NCBI RefSeq assembly: GCF_030409225.1
Contig: NZ_JAUFPK010000001.1
Span: 1,586,733-1,650,732 of the forward strand
Origin: Aquisalimonas lutea
Lineage (GTDB): Bacteria; Pseudomonadota; Gammaproteobacteria; Nitrococcales; Aquisalimonadaceae
Direction of reading: 5' to 3'
DNA: 64,000 nucleotides
The notes beneath the pieces were generated by a model. That model made no database searches and was not told where the DNA came from. It was given only the letters and a program-made list of their open reading frames with translations. This document shows, piece after piece, positions 10,415 to 21,981 of this stretch. Numbering within the stretch: the stretch's first letter is position 1; every line of letters starts with the position of its first letter. A program made the position numbers and the translations under genes.

Positions 10415-11740
10415 TCACCGCAGGAGCATCTCCGGCAGCCCCATGATCAGCCCGGGGAAGATGGCCAGCAGGACGCACGTGAACACGATGATGGCGCAGA
10501 ACGGGATGACCGCCTTGTACAGGTCCAGTGTCTCCACGCCCTCCGGCGCCACGCCCTTGAGGTAGAACAGGGCGTAGCCGAACGGCGGCGTGAGGAACGA
10601 CGTCTGCAGGATGACCGCGTTCATGACGACGAACCACAGCAGGTCGTAGCCCATGGAATCGACGATGGGCAGCATCACCGGGAAGCTCAGAAGCACGATC
10701 CCCGTCCAGTCCAGGAACATGCCGAGGATGAATACCAGGAACAGCATCAGCACCAGGATGCCGATCTCGCCGCCCGGAGCCGCCATCATCACGTTCTGCA
10801 CGAACTCCATGCCGCCGCCGCGGGAGAACACCCCGGTGAATGCGGTGGCGCCGACGATGACGAACATCACCATGGTGGTGGTCTTGCTCGCCTCGATAAA
10901 GGTGTTGAAGACCGTACGCACCGAGCGATCACCGAAAATCAGGAACAGGACGAAGGCGAGCAGGGCACCGATGGCCGAGGCCTCGGTGGCCGTGGCAATG
11001 CCCAGGAACAGCGCCCCGAGCACGCCCAGGATGAGGGCCATGGGTGGCGCCACGTACTTGACCAGCATCCAGACCAGTTGACCCACGCTGGTTTCGGCGC
11101 GCTCCTCGGCCTCGACGGGCGGACCCATCTCCGGCCGGAACCAGCACAGGACCAGCACGTAGAGACCGTACAGGGCGCCGAGGATGAGCCCCGGGATCAG
11201 GGCGCCGGCGAACAGCTCGCCCACCGACACCGGGGAGTAGCTGGCCATGAGCACCAGCATGATGCTCGGCGGGATCAGGATGCCGAGGCTGCCGCTGGCC
11301 ATGATGACCCCGGCGCTGAGCTGCTTGTTGTAGCCGTACTTGAGCATCGGCGCCAGCGCGATCATCCCCATGACGGCGATGGACGCGCCGACGATGCCGG
11401 TGGTGGCGGCCAGCAGGACGGACACCACCACCACGGTGAGCGCCAGCCCGCCGCGGACGCGGCCGAACAGCAGGCGCATGGCCTCGAACATGCGCTCGGT
11501 GACCCCGGAGTCGTTGAGGAACCGCGCCATGAGAATGAACAGCGGGATGGCCACCAGGATGTAGTTGTCCATGGTGCTGCCGAAGATGTTGGCGATGATG
11601 CTGCCGAATACCTCCGGGCCGGGGCCGAAGTAGGCGCCGACCACGGCGACGCCGCCGAGGACGAACGCCAGCGGATGCCCCATGAAGAGGCCGATCAGCA
11701 GGCCTCCGAACATGAGCAGCGTGAGCATGAGAGGACTCAT
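10415..11740 (-). CDS. dctM: TRAP transporter large permease subunit (DctM)
   Basis: 441 aa, about 12 hydrophobic segments, DctM/SiaM type. Typical motifs are [38 protein letters not shown] and [14 protein letters not shown]. It forms the sodium-driven translocation channel with DctQ. It follows dctQ by three bases. Because the operon continues into 3-hydroxybutyrate dehydrogenase and acetoacetyl-CoA synthetase, the likely substrate is 3-hydroxybutyrate and/or acetoacetate (inference from context). Confidence 0.93.
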   Translation of the reverse strand: MSPLMLTLLMFGGLLIGLFMGHPLAFVLGGVAVVGAYFGPGPEVFGSIIANIFGSTMDNYILVAIPLFILMARFLNDSGVTERMFEAMRLLFGRVRGGLALTVVVVSVLLAATTGIVGASIAVMGMIALAPMLKYGYNKQLSAGVIMASGSLGILIPPSIMLVLMASYSPVSVGELFAGALIPGLILGALYGLYVLVLCWFRPEMGPPVEAEERAETSVGQLVWMLVKYVAPPMALILGVLGALFLGIATATEASAIGALLAFVLFLIFGDRSVRTVFNTFIEASKTTTMVMFVIVGATAFTGVFSRGGGMEFVQNVMMAAPGGEIGILVLMLFLVFILGMFLDWTGIVLLSFPVMLPIVDSMGYDLLWFVVMNAVILQTSFLTPPFGYALFYLKGVAPEGVETLDLYKAVIPFCAIIVFTCVLLAIFPGLIMGLPEMLLR

Positions 11741-11743
11741 GGG

Positions 11744-12241
11744 CTAGGCCTCCTCGCGCAGCGTATTGATCGCGCGCAGTACCAGGGCGACTGCCTGCAG
11801 CAGCAGTAATACGCCCGTGATGACGAGCACGGCCTTCACCGGGTAGACGGGCAGGGCGACCATGCCGTAGGTGGTCTCGCCCTGGCGCCACGAGCGGGCC
11901 GCATAGGCCCAGCTGTAGTCCAGGTAGACCCAGATGAAGGGTGCGAAGAAAAATGCGTAACCGAGCAGATCCAGGATGGCCTGTCCCTTGCGGGAGAGCA
12001 TCTGCTTGAGGACATCCACCTCGACGTGCGCCCGCCGGAAGAGCCCGTAGGCGGCAAGCAGCATGAAGTGGACCCCGTAGACCTGCTTGGTGACGTCGAA
12101 TGCCCAGTCGCTGGGGCGTCCGAAAAAGAACCGCATGGCCACGTCGTAGATGACGATCAGTGCGATGACCGCGATCAGCGGGGCCACGATGCGGCCGAAC
12201 CAGTCGTTCAGCCAGTCGATGATATCGGCGATGGTGTTCAT
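11744..12241 (-). CDS. dctQ: TRAP transporter small permease subunit (DctQ)
   Basis: 165 aa with four hydrophobic segments (about 18-38, 50-67, 88-108, 132-155), the normal DctQ topology. Start chosen at MNTIADIIDW; the frame extends upstream but only through non-coding GC-rich sequence. FRRAHVEVDVL matches the conserved DctQ loop. It is separated from dctP by 140 bases that contain a long hairpin. Confidence 0.9.
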   Translation of the reverse strand: MNTIADIIDWLNDWFGRIVAPLIAVIALIVIYDVAMRFFFGRPSDWAFDVTKQVYGVHFMLLAAYGLFRRAHVEVDVLKQMLSRKGQAILDLLGYAFFFAPFIWVYLDYSWAYAARSWRQGETTYGMVALPVYPVKAVLVITGVLLLLQAVALVLRAINTLREEA

Positions 12242-12332
12242 GAGCCGTGCACTCCCGGTGCCTGGATCGTCGCAGCGAGATCCCGGCGTCGCAGTGGTGT
12301 CCCGGCCTCGGTCGTGCCGGGGCAAGCGAAGC

Positions 12333-12364
12333 GAGCCGGGTCGCCCGCACGGGCGGCCCGGCTC
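12333..12364 (-). promoter_or_regulatory. Intercistronic stem-loop between dctP and dctQ
   Basis: A 15-bp stem (7-bp inner and 8-bp outer part with one mismatch; arms 12333-12347 and 12350-12364) with a very short loop lies 18 bases past the dctP stop. No U-tract follows. Such structures commonly protect the upstream mRNA and lower downstream expression, giving more binding protein than permease. An equivalent lies in the second TRAP operon at 49546-49578. Confidence 0.6.
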
Positions 12365-12381
12365 CCTGGGCTACGCCGGTG

Positions 12382-13491
12382 TTACATGCACTCTTCGATC
12401 CGCTCCAGCGACGGCAGATCCTCGATGGTGCGGCTCAGGTTGAACGGCACCGAGATGTCACGCCAGGCGGCATACTCCTTGAGGTAGCTGATCTGGGAGT
12501 GATACACCCGCGCGTGCTGCTCGTTCTCGCAGGCGCCCTCGACGATGACCTCGTTGGCCACCTGCTGGATCTCCTTGAGATCCTCCTCGCTCATCTGCGA
12601 GATCTCGACGCCGGCGTCCTTGAAGGCCTGGGTGCCTTCAGTGGAGCGCCGCTCCGACCAGGCGATGGACCAGGCCATGGTGGACTCGGCGGCCACCTTG
12701 AGCTGCTCCTGGGTCTGCTCGTCGAGCGCGTCCCAGGCCTCCTTGTTGATCATGACGCCGAACACGCTGGCGGACTGGTGCCAGCCCGGCACGGCCCAGT
12801 GGTTGGTGACCTCGTGGAAGCCGGCCTTGTAGTCCACGCCCGGGGTGGAGAACTCGGCGCCGTCGACCACGCCCCGCTCCAGGGCCTGGTAGATCTCGCC
12901 GCCGGACAGGGTGACCTGGGAGCCACCCAGGCGCTCCAGCACACGGCCCTGGTCCCGGCCGGACAGGCGCAGGCGCAGGCCTTCCAGGTCGGCGATGGAG
13001 TCGATGGGCTCGCTGCCCCGGAAGCCGGACTCGTTGTTGGTGATGCCGTAGGGCAGGTAGACCATGCCGTAGTCGCCGTAGATCTCCTGGTAGAGCTCGA
13101 AGCCGCCCCACTCGAAGATCCAGTTGAGGTAGTCGGTGGCGTTGAACAGCATGGTATGGGTGGCCAGCGGCGAGAACGCCGGGGAGCGGCCCGCCCAGTA
13201 GCCCGGCCAGTCGCCGGCGGCGTCGATGCTGCCGGACTGGGTGGCGTCGAACACTTCCGGCCCGGGCATCAGGGTGCCCCCGGCGCGGAAATCGATCTCG
13301 ATGCTGTCGCCGGCGATGCGGTGAACGGTATCCACCCAGCGGCGGTCGATCTCGATGAGCTCCAGGGAGTCCGGCCAGGTAGTGGTCATGGTCCACTCGG
13401 TGGTCTCCTGGGCGTGCACCGTGGTGCCCAGGGTGCCGAGGGCGAGGGCGGCGGTCAGGCCGCCGGTGGCGATTCGGGTCAAGTGTTTCAT
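12382..13491 (-). CDS. dctP: TRAP transporter substrate-binding protein (DctP)
   Basis: 369 aa. Start at MKHLTRIATGG, preceded by AGGAGGAG six bases upstream (strong Shine-Dalgarno); the open frame further upstream is not used. A Sec signal peptide ends at VHA|Q around residue 27. The mature protein is acidic and has DctP-family features (AGGTLMPGPEVFDATQSGSIDA, LRLRLSGRDQGRVLERLGG and GGEIYQALERGVVDGAEF). The arginine-containing LR...G segment normally contacts a carboxylate. First gene of the operon behind a sigma-54 promoter. Confidence 0.93.
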   Translation of the reverse strand: MKHLTRIATGGLTAALALGTLGTTVHAQETTEWTMTTTWPDSLELIEIDRRWVDTVHRIAGDSIEIDFRAGGTLMPGPEVFDATQSGSIDAAGDWPGYWAGRSPAFSPLATHTMLFNATDYLNWIFEWGGFELYQEIYGDYGMVYLPYGITNNESGFRGSEPIDSIADLEGLRLRLSGRDQGRVLERLGGSQVTLSGGEIYQALERGVVDGAEFSTPGVDYKAGFHEVTNHWAVPGWHQSASVFGVMINKEAWDALDEQTQEQLKVAAESTMAWSIAWSERRSTEGTQAFKDAGVEISQMSEEDLKEIQQVANEVIVEGACENEQHARVYHSQISYLKEYAAWRDISVPFNLSRTIEDLPSLERIEECM

Positions 13492-13590
13492 GGTTCTCCT
13501 CCTGGGTTTTTCTCGTGCCGGCAGCCAGTGCACCGGTTGCCGGGAACGGGTCGCTCGCGTTGCGCAATGACGCGACGCGTGCCTGGGTCT

Positions 13591-13606
13591 AGCAGCCTCC
13601 GTGCCA
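13591..13606 (-). promoter_or_regulatory. Sigma-54 (-24/-12) promoter for dctPQM-bdhA-aacS
   Basis: Minus strand reads TGGCACG-GAGG-CTGCT. The -24 heptamer is a perfect consensus; the -12 element differs from TTGCT at one base; the GG and GC are exactly ten bases apart. It lies about 100 bases upstream of dctP, next to the gene for a sigma-54 activator. This is the strongest regulatory site in the window. Confidence 0.85.
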
Positions 13607-13647
13607 GGTTCCTCCATGGTGAATTATCTGCCTGAGGCACAGGGCTT

Positions 13648-13665
13648 TTTCCGCGCAGGCGGAAA
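13648..13665. promoter_or_regulatory. Candidate enhancer palindrome 1 upstream of the sigma-54 promoter
   Basis: TTTCCGC-N4-GCGGAAA is a perfect 18-base palindrome, centred about 50 bases upstream of the -24/-12 element. It is a plausible binding site for the adjacent Fis-type activator. Confidence 0.5.
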
Positions 13666-13693
13666 TGGCTTCGCTGCGCTGACGGTAAGCTTT

Positions 13694-13709
13694 GTCCGAA
13701 AATCCGGAC
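13694..13709. promoter_or_regulatory. Candidate enhancer palindrome 2
   Basis: GTCCG-N6-CGGAC, centred 45 bases further upstream than palindrome 1. The two share the CCG...CGG core, as expected for paired activator sites, but the similarity is short. Confidence 0.35.
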
Positions 13710-13749
13710 GGTATTGCTATGGAGCGCAAGAAATTGTATGGAATTCCGG

Positions 13750-15185
<1,436 letters not shown>

Positions 15186-15189
<4 letters not shown>

Positions 15190-17225
15190 GAACCGCCTCG
15201 CGTTTCGTCCTGATCGAAGATGTCGCTGGGCGCCTGCATGAAGTAGCCCTGGATATAGTCTACCCCGGAGGCCCAGAGCACCGAGAGGACCGAGGCGTCC
15301 TGCACCAGGGCCGCGATGGTGCGTATGCCGTTGGCGCGCGCGTGACCGGTCAGTGCCTGGACCTCGGCGCGCCGGGCGCTATCGGAACCCACGACATCGG
15401 TCAGGCGCGGCGACAGCTTGATGTAGGACAGCGGCAGCTGCTGCAGCAGATCGTTGGGGTCCGCTGCGGCCCCGTAGTGCTCCAGCGCCAGGGCGCACCC
15501 CAGGGAGCGCAGCGCCTCCGCCAGCCGGCGCGTCTCCGCCAGGCGCGCGGCGGCGGCTTCCTGGGTGAGCTGGAAGACCAGCCGGTCGCCGGGGACGCCG
15601 TGCTGCTGCAGCTGGTCGGCCAGCCAGCGCGGGAAGCGTTCGTCGGACACGGTCTCCGGGAACAGCTTCAGGAACAGGACCGGGCGGTGGTCGCGCCGGG
15701 CCTGGCTGGCCAGGACCTCCAGGCTGTGACGGATGATCCACTGGTCCAGCTGCGGTGTCAGGCCGAGACGCGCGGCGGCGGGGAGGAACTCCTGCGGCAG
15801 CAGCTCGCCGCCGTGCTCGTCGAGCATGCGGATAAAGGCCTCGTACAGCGATACAGGGTTGCCGCTGAGGCTGGCCAGGGGCTGGTAGACCAGGCGGAAC
15901 CGGCCCTGATCCAGGGCACCGCGGAACGCCGCGTCCGCGCCGGGATCGCGGACTGCGGCGGTATCCTCGGGCGCCGCCGCGCCCGCCCGGTCCGGGCCGT
16001 CGCCCGCCTGCCGGGCGCGCTCCAGCGCGGCGTCGGCGCTGGCGAGATCCGGCCGGAGCAGGGTCAGTCCGATGCGCGCCCGGGTGGGCGGGCTCTGCTG
16101 GTCCAGGGCATCCTGCAGACGCGCCGTCAGGGCCTGGAGCTCGCCGTCGCCGAGCCCGTAGAGCAGGGCCGCATAATCCCCTTCGTCCAGGCGGGTGGCG
16201 ACGGCTGTCGCCGGCAGCAGATGCTGCAGCCGGCGCGCCAGGGCAACCATCAGGGCTCGCCGGGTGCGGTGGTCGGCCTCGGCGGCGCCGTCGGCCGGCC
16301 AGGCCCGCAGATGAAGGAGGGTCGTGCGCTGCTCGCCGCCCCGGGTCAGGGCCAGCGCCTGGCGCAACTCGTCGAGGAAATGGCCGTTGCTGTCGAGCCC
16401 GGTTTCCGGATCGCGGCGGGCCAGGTAGCGGGCACCGGACTGGAGGCCCGTGACGCGCTCCAGACGGCTGCGAACGATGGCGTACAGGTCCTCCGTGGCC
16501 ACCGGCAGCCCGACCACGCCGTCGATGCCCGCCCGGGCCGCCAGCCCGTCGAAGCGACGCTTGTCGCCGGCGGTGACGATCAGCGCCGGAATACCGTAGT
16601 GACGCACATCCTGGCGGACCACCTGGAGCAGCTCGCCGGCGTCCACGGAGGCCAGGTCGCCGGAGACCAGGAGAATGTCCGGGCGAACCGACTCCAGCCG
16701 GGCGAGCAGCTCCTGCGGCCGGTCCAGGAAATGCGGCTCCAGGTCGTCACCCGCCAGCGGGGCCGCCGCCGCGGCAAGCTCGCCGCCCTCGTCGACCACC
16801 AGCAGGCGGGCGGCGGCGTCCGTGGTGCCGCCGCGCATCTGGTGCAGCCGGTGGGCCAGTACGGACGGGTTGAACGGGCGGGTCAGCCACGCGTCGGCGC
16901 CCGCCCGTACGGCGCGCAGGCGCCCGGGGAGTGCGTCGTTGCGGCCGATGACCACGAGCAGCGGCGGTACCCCGGCGTCGGCGCCCAGGTCCTGCTTGCG
17001 TACCGGGAGACCGTCGGCATCGTCCGCGAGGAATCCCTCGTCCAGGATGACGGCCCCGGGGGGTGTCGCCCGCGCGGCATTGCGCAGGACATCCAGGCTG
17101 ACCACGGAGCGGGTCCGGAAACCGAAATCCCGCAGCATCCGTGCCAGGCGGTCCGCCATGTCGGCGTCCCGGAAGGTGACCAGGACCGGTGCGTCCGTGC
17201 CGGGAGCGGTTGTCCGTGCTGCCAT
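15186..17225 (-). CDS. Degenerate EAL-domain protein with two receiver-like domains and a GGDEF-like domain (FimX-like)
   Basis: 679 aa from ATG 17225, which has an AGGGGT Shine-Dalgarno; TTG 17243 is an alternative. Residues ~10-130 and ~135-260 look like two receiver-type folds, ~270-410 a GGDEF-like fold without GGDEF, and ~425-670 an EAL fold. Catalytic EAL residues are lost: YEAFIRM replaces EALxR, FLKLFPE replaces the VNxS segment, EHYGAA replaces DDFGTG, KLS replaces KLD and ALVQ replaces EGVE, while IQGYFMQAP remains. This is the pattern of c-di-GMP receptors such as FimX rather than phosphodiesterases. It is translationally coupled to the sigma-54 activator gene. Confidence 0.85.
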
Positions 17226-17417
17226 TGATACCCCTGGGTCCAAGCCGGCGACGATGGGGCCAGCATACCGGAGCGCTCCTGCCGCCGGAACACCGCGCCG
17301 CGGCGCGGTGCGGGGCCCGCTTGTCGTGACGGCGCCATTCGCGACCCGGACTGCTGTGTCGCGGGTTCAGGGCAGGTATCCTTGGCGCGAATCGTCCGGA
17401 CATGTACAGGAGGTCCC

Positions 17418-17849
17418 ATGAGCGAGCTGCGGCCGTTTCACATCGCGTTCCCGGTCCACGACCTGGAGCAGGCGCGCACGTTCTACGGCGGCCTGATGCA
17501 GTGCCCGGAAGGGCGCAGCTCGGATCACTGGATCGATTTCGATCTGTACGGGCATCAGATCGTCGCCCACTACAAGGAGTCGGCGCGCGAGCATGCAGCC
17601 GAAGCGCATCACAATGCCGTGGACGGACACGACGTCCCGGTGCCGCATTTCGGCGTGGTGCTGTCCATGGACCAGTGGAAGGCCCTGCGGGATCGCCTGG
17701 TTGCCGCGGAGGTCACTTTCGTGATCGAGCCGTACGTCCGGTTCGAGGGCCAGCCGGGGGAGCAGGCAACCATGTTCCTGCTGGACCCGTCGGGCAACGC
17801 TCTGGAGTTCAAGGCCTTCAATGACCTCTCGCAGCTGTTCGCGACGTAG
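17418..17849 (+). CDS. VOC/glyoxalase-fold family protein
   Basis: 143 aa, one vicinal-oxygen-chelate module pair. The start [11 protein letters not shown] follows an ACAGGAGGTCCC ribosome-binding site. [19 protein letters not shown] is the typical first strand-helix, [14 protein letters not shown] starts the second half and [15 protein letters not shown] supplies the last metal-ligand Glu. The likely metal ligands are the first-strand His, the PHFG His and the LEF Glu. Substrate unknown; related proteins are dioxygenases or lyases. Stands alone and converges with the GAF-GGDEF gene. Confidence 0.82.
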   Translation: MSELRPFHIAFPVHDLEQARTFYGGLMQCPEGRSSDHWIDFDLYGHQIVAHYKESAREHAAEAHHNAVDGHDVPVPHFGVVLSMDQWKALRDRLVAAEVTFVIEPYVRFEGQPGEQATMFLLDPSGNALEFKAFNDLSQLFAT

Positions 17850-17938
17850 CCGGTCCACGCGCTGGCACGCAGGTACGCCAGATCCTGCCGGACCTACGGG
17901 TCCCCGAGGTGGCGTTGCCGGCCTTCATCGTGAACGAC

Positions 17939-19471
17939 CTACCGTCCTGTGCGCCGCCGCTTCTTGACGGCGTACATCGCCTCGTCGGCGCGCGCCAGGA
18001 TGCGGTCGGCGTCCGATTCGTGCGCGTCGCAGGTGATCACCCCGACGCTCGGCCCGCCGTAGTCGAGCGTGACGGCGGGGAGCTCGAACGCGCCCGTGGT
18101 GGCCCGGGCGATGCGATCGGCAAGCTGCGAGCGCTCGCGCTCGGCCGTGCACGGGTCGCCGGCTGTTGCAACGAGCACGAATTCGTCGCCGCCGTAGCGG
18201 GAAACCAGGTCGCCGGTGCGCATGCTGTCGAGGAGCCGGCCGCCCAGGGCCTTGAGGAACTGGTCGCCCGCCTCGTGGCCGTGGTGGTCATTGATTGCCT
18301 TGAAATCGTCCAGGTCGACGAAGGCGACGTGGACCGCCTCCTTCGACCGGGCGGCCCGGGCCAGCATGCGGCCCAGCTCCTCGACCAGGTAGCGGCGATT
18401 CGGCAGCCCGGTCAACGGGTCGTGCAGGGCGTGCTGGCTGAGCTCCCGGTTGGCTTCGTGCAGCCGCCGCAGATACGCTAGGCGTTCCGCCAGCAGCGAC
18501 AGATAGCTGGAGCAGTTGCCGAGGACCCGGGCCTCGCTGTTCGTGAGAGGGGTTGCCTCGTCCGCGAACAACAGGATACCCGCCTGCAGGCCGTCCTCCG
18601 TGGCCACGGTGACCACCCGGGTGCTGCCGTCCGTGGTGAGGCCCGCCGCGGCGCGAAGCTGCCTGACGGCGGGGTTGTCCGGGTCGAGAGGCAGGAGGTG
18701 CCCGTGCACGCCCGGGTCATTGTCGGCGTGCGTGATCTCCGGGGTGCGGAGAACGCCGCTGATGGCGTCGAGGAGCCCGGCGTGGCTGCTCCACGCCGGC
18801 TCCCGCGAGGCGTCGTCCAGCTGGAAGGGGACCGCATGCTTCGAGTGACCGCGCTCACCCAGGAGCTGCGCGGTCTCGGTGAGCACCGGTTGCAGCTCCC
18901 GGGCGTTGAGGCACAGGTCACCGATGCGTGACAGAAGGGACATCTCGGCGGCGATGCCTTCGGCGGCCTCGGCGCGCTGCCGGCTTCGCTGCGCCTGCGC
19001 CTCGCGGTCAACCTGATGGGCGATGAGCTCCGAGAAGAGTTTCAGGACGTCCCGCAGCTCGGGGTCATTGACGCTGATGGATTCCTGGCTGGCGCCGCAC
19101 AGGGTACCGAACAGCGCGCCGCTTTCCGTGAGGACCGGCGTGCTGACGTACGTCTGCAGGCCGAGCTCGGCCGCGGCCGAGGAGTCGGCCCACCGCCTGG
19201 GCACGTCGTCGGCCGCGAGGCATCCCTCCTCGAGGGCGCGCCGGCACAATGTGTCGTGCCAGGGGACGTCCGCTCCTTCGCGGATCTGCAGGGCGCCGTG
19301 ATTCGTGACGAACAGGATGTGCTGGATGCCTTCGTCCTGATCGATGGTCGTGAGATAGGTCGATTCCAGCTGGGTGATGCGCTGCAGCAGCACCAGCATC
19401 GGCCGTACCATGCCCTCCAGGGTGCTCGCCCGGGAAACCGATGTTGCGAGGGTTCGTAGTTGCGCGTCCAT
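17939..19471 (-). CDS. GAF-domain diguanylate cyclase
   Basis: 510 aa, no membrane segments. An N-terminal GAF-like domain (about 15-155; TLCRRALEEG, TYVSTPVL, GTLCGAS) is followed by a coiled linker, a second divergent GAF-like region (~185-320) and a GGDEF domain (~350-505). The catalytic YGGDEF is intact, DPLTGLPNRR is present, and RTGD five residues before GGDEF is a canonical inhibitory I-site. So it should make c-di-GMP and be product-inhibited. Converges with the VOC gene; upstream DNA is AT-rich for this genome. Confidence 0.92.
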   Translation of the reverse strand: MDAQLRTLATSVSRASTLEGMVRPMLVLLQRITQLESTYLTTIDQDEGIQHILFVTNHGALQIREGADVPWHDTLCRRALEEGCLAADDVPRRWADSSAAAELGLQTYVSTPVLTESGALFGTLCGASQESISVNDPELRDVLKLFSELIAHQVDREAQAQRSRQRAEAAEGIAAEMSLLSRIGDLCLNARELQPVLTETAQLLGERGHSKHAVPFQLDDASREPAWSSHAGLLDAISGVLRTPEITHADNDPGVHGHLLPLDPDNPAVRQLRAAAGLTTDGSTRVVTVATEDGLQAGILLFADEATPLTNSEARVLGNCSSYLSLLAERLAYLRRLHEANRELSQHALHDPLTGLPNRRYLVEELGRMLARAARSKEAVHVAFVDLDDFKAINDHHGHEAGDQFLKALGGRLLDSMRTGDLVSRYGGDEFVLVATAGDPCTAERERSQLADRIARATTGAFELPAVTLDYGGPSVGVITCDAHESDADRILARADEAMYAVKKRRRTGR

Positions 19472-19809
19472 CGCCTAGTCGCGGCTCCGTTGTGGAACAG
19501 AGAATACCGCGTTGCTGGAGTGATTCATGGCCCGAAAAACCTCAGCGTTGCGTGGGTGTCAGTAATCGGAATCGAAATTATTAAGAATGGAGATCACGTG
19601 CCGCCATTCAAAATAACCCGGAAGGAATACGATGCCCGAAGGAGTCCTTGCTCGTACCTCCAGTGGACGGGCCGCCGGCCTCACTTTGGACATGGGTTCG
19701 CCGGTGGGCGTAGGATCGGTGAGAGGAAAATGACTGTACAACGGATGTAGAATTCCTATACAGCGGAACGCATTCGGGTCGCGCCCGTTGAGCCGCAACG
19801 ACGACGGAA
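19472..19809. other. Divergent intergenic region between two c-di-GMP genes
   Basis: 338 bases without a convincing gene. It is notably AT-richer than its surroundings (for example 19565-19635), as expected for divergent promoters. Weak -10-like hexamers face both ways (TAGAAT at 19751 and TATACA at 19759 for the plus-strand gene), but none has a good -35. I see no palindrome or terminator. Confidence 0.4.
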
Positions 19810-21981
19810 ATGGGCACGCCTGTGCGTCAGTGGAGTAATCCGTTGGACATTACCAGAAGTGTCAATCGGTCTTCCGGCAGCGAGGGATTGTACTTTTCCG
19901 CTGATTCGCTCCTGCAGGCCGCATTTCTCGCCGGGAACAATCCTGTTTTTCTGGTCGAGATGGGCACGCGGAGAATTCTCGCGTGCGCGGGCACGGCTGC
20001 CCAGGTCTTCGGCTACCAGCCGGACGATCTCGTGGGGCGGGACACGCGGGTGCTGCATGTCGACGATGCCGCGTACGAGGAATTCGGGCGGGCCAGCGAA
20101 GCGATCCTGACCGACAAGTCGGACAGCTATCACGGCTATGCCCGCATGCGCCGCCGTGACGGGACCGTCTTCCCCAGCGAGCACCTGGTTCGCGTGATCC
20201 GTGACGACCAGGGCCGGCCCCATGCGGCGGTGAGTATCGTGCGCGATCTGACCCACGCGGCAAGCCGGCCTGCGGACGGCCTTTCCCCCCTGCAGGGGGA
20301 GGCGGGGTTCCATGCGCTCAGGGACCGTCTCCCCGGTGCGGTGTACCAGCGCGTGCAGACCCCCGATGGTACCAACCGCTTCACGTTCCTGGCGGGATCC
20401 CTCTTCCGCGATCATGGGCTGGATCCGGACAAGGTCCGTGCCGATCCGGAGGAGTTCTACGGGCGCATCGTGCCCCCGGATCGCGAGGTCCTGGAGGCGG
20501 AGCTGGCCCGGGGGCAGGCGTCCCTGGCCCCCGTCGAGTGCGAGGTGCGCATGCGCACGCCCGCCGGCCAGCAGGTCTCGCTGCGGATCCTTTCGCAGCC
20601 GAGTGCCCTGGATGACGGCTCCATTGCCTGGGACGGGTTCGCGCTGGACGTCACTGCCGAGCGCAATGCCGAGGAGCAGTTCCACCACCTTGCCACCCAC
20701 GATGCGCTGACCGGGCTGCACAACCGGGCCCAGTTCCTGCAGGATCTCCAGCGTGCAGTGGACAATGCCGGCCGCCACGGCGAGCGCCTGGCCGTGGTCA
20801 CCATCGGTGTGCAGGCGATGATGCAGATCAACGCCATTCACGGTCTCTGGCGCGGTGACGAGCTTCTCCGGCGGGTCGGGGATCGCCTGGCGCAATGCGT
20901 GCCCGTCGGCGACGCGGTTGCGCGCGGGCACGGCGACGTGTTCTTCGCCGTGCTGGCGCTGGTCGGCGACCAGGATGCGGGCCACGCACTCGATCGCCTG
21001 ATCCATGCCTTCGACGAGCCTTTCCAGCTGGACGACGGCTCGGTCATTGCCGTTTCCGCACGCATCGGCCTGGCCGCGTACCCGGAAGACGCCGAGGACG
21101 CCGCCGGGCTCCTGAACGCCTCGACCATTGCGTTCGATCGCTCCCGCCACGGGAGCGAGGTCTGCTACGAGTTCTACGCCGAGGAGCTGGGGCGGCATCT
21201 GCGGGAGCGCATGGGCCGCGAGCGCGCCCTTGCCGAGGCCATCGACGCCGGCGAGCTAATCCCGTACTACCAGCCCCAGGTGTCCCTGGCCGACGATTCC
21301 CTGGTCGGCCTGGAAGCCCTGGTGCGCTGGCGCAGGGCCGACGGCACGCTGGTCTCCCCCGCGGACTTCATTCCACTGGCCGAGGAATCCGGGCTGATCT
21401 TCCGGATCGATATCGCCGTCATGAAGGCCGTCGTCGCGCAGATCGCGGCCTGGCAGGATGCCGGCTACGAGGTCCCTGCCGTCGCCGTCAACTGCTCCGC
21501 CCGGCAGTTCCGGGATGCGGGGCTTGTCGAGGTCTACCGCGAAGCCATCGAGAACAGCGGTATCGACCCCTCGTCGCTGGTCATCGAGATCACCGAGAGC
21601 AGCCTCCTGGACGATTTCCAGGCGGCCGAGACCACCATGACCGCCCTGACCGGCCTGGGCATCCGGTTGTCCATCGACGATTTCGGGACGGGATTCTCGT
21701 CGCTGAACTACGTCGCCCGCCTGCCGTTCCATGCCCTCAAGATCGATCGCAGCTTCATCGCCGGGCTGGGCACTGATTCACGCCAGAGCGCCATCAGCGA
21801 GCTCCTGGTGCACATGGGCGCCACCCTCGGTCTCAACGTCATCGCCGAAGGCGTGGAAGAGGAGGCCCAGGCGGCGCATCTGCGTCAGCTGGGTTGCCCG
21901 GCGGCCCAGGGCTTCCTCTACGCCAGGCCCTTGCCGGCGGATGCCGTGTCCACGTGGCTGTCCCGGACCGCCGCTTCCTGA
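19810..21981 (+). CDS. PAS-PAS-GGDEF(degenerate)-EAL c-di-GMP phosphodiesterase
   Basis: 723 aa. Two PAS domains (~35-150 and ~170-290) precede a GGDEF fold in which the signature is changed to GHGDVF, so cyclase activity is unlikely. The EAL domain (~465-715) is complete: LEALVRW, VNCSARQF, EITESSLLDD, IDDFGTGFSSL, LKIDRSF, EGVE and QGFLYARPL. It should therefore hydrolyse c-di-GMP, possibly with the degenerate GGDEF as a GTP sensor. ATG 19810 has a weak GACGG signal; TTG 19843 after GGAG is an alternative start. Confidence 0.93.
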   Translation: MGTPVRQWSNPLDITRSVNRSSGSEGLYFSADSLLQAAFLAGNNPVFLVEMGTRRILACAGTAAQVFGYQPDDLVGRDTRVLHVDDAAYEEFGRASEAILTDKSDSYHGYARMRRRDGTVFPSEHLVRVIRDDQGRPHAAVSIVRDLTHAASRPADGLSPLQGEAGFHALRDRLPGAVYQRVQTPDGTNRFTFLAGSLFRDHGLDPDKVRADPEEFYGRIVPPDREVLEAELARGQASLAPVECEVRMRTPAGQQVSLRILSQPSALDDGSIAWDGFALDVTAERNAEEQFHHLATHDALTGLHNRAQFLQDLQRAVDNAGRHGERLAVVTIGVQAMMQINAIHGLWRGDELLRRVGDRLAQCVPVGDAVARGHGDVFFAVLALVGDQDAGHALDRLIHAFDEPFQLDDGSVIAVSARIGLAAYPEDAEDAAGLLNASTIAFDRSRHGSEVCYEFYAEELGRHLRERMGRERALAEAIDAGELIPYYQPQVSLADDSLVGLEALVRWRRADGTLVSPADFIPLAEESGLIFRIDIAVMKAVVAQIAAWQDAGYEVPAVAVNCSARQFRDAGLVEVYREAIENSGIDPSSLVIEITESSLLDDFQAAETTMTALTGLGIRLSIDDFGTGFSSLNYVARLPFHALKIDRSFIAGLGTDSRQSAISELLVHMGATLGLNVIAEGVEEEAQAAHLRQLGCPAAQGFLYARPLPADAVSTWLSRTAAS

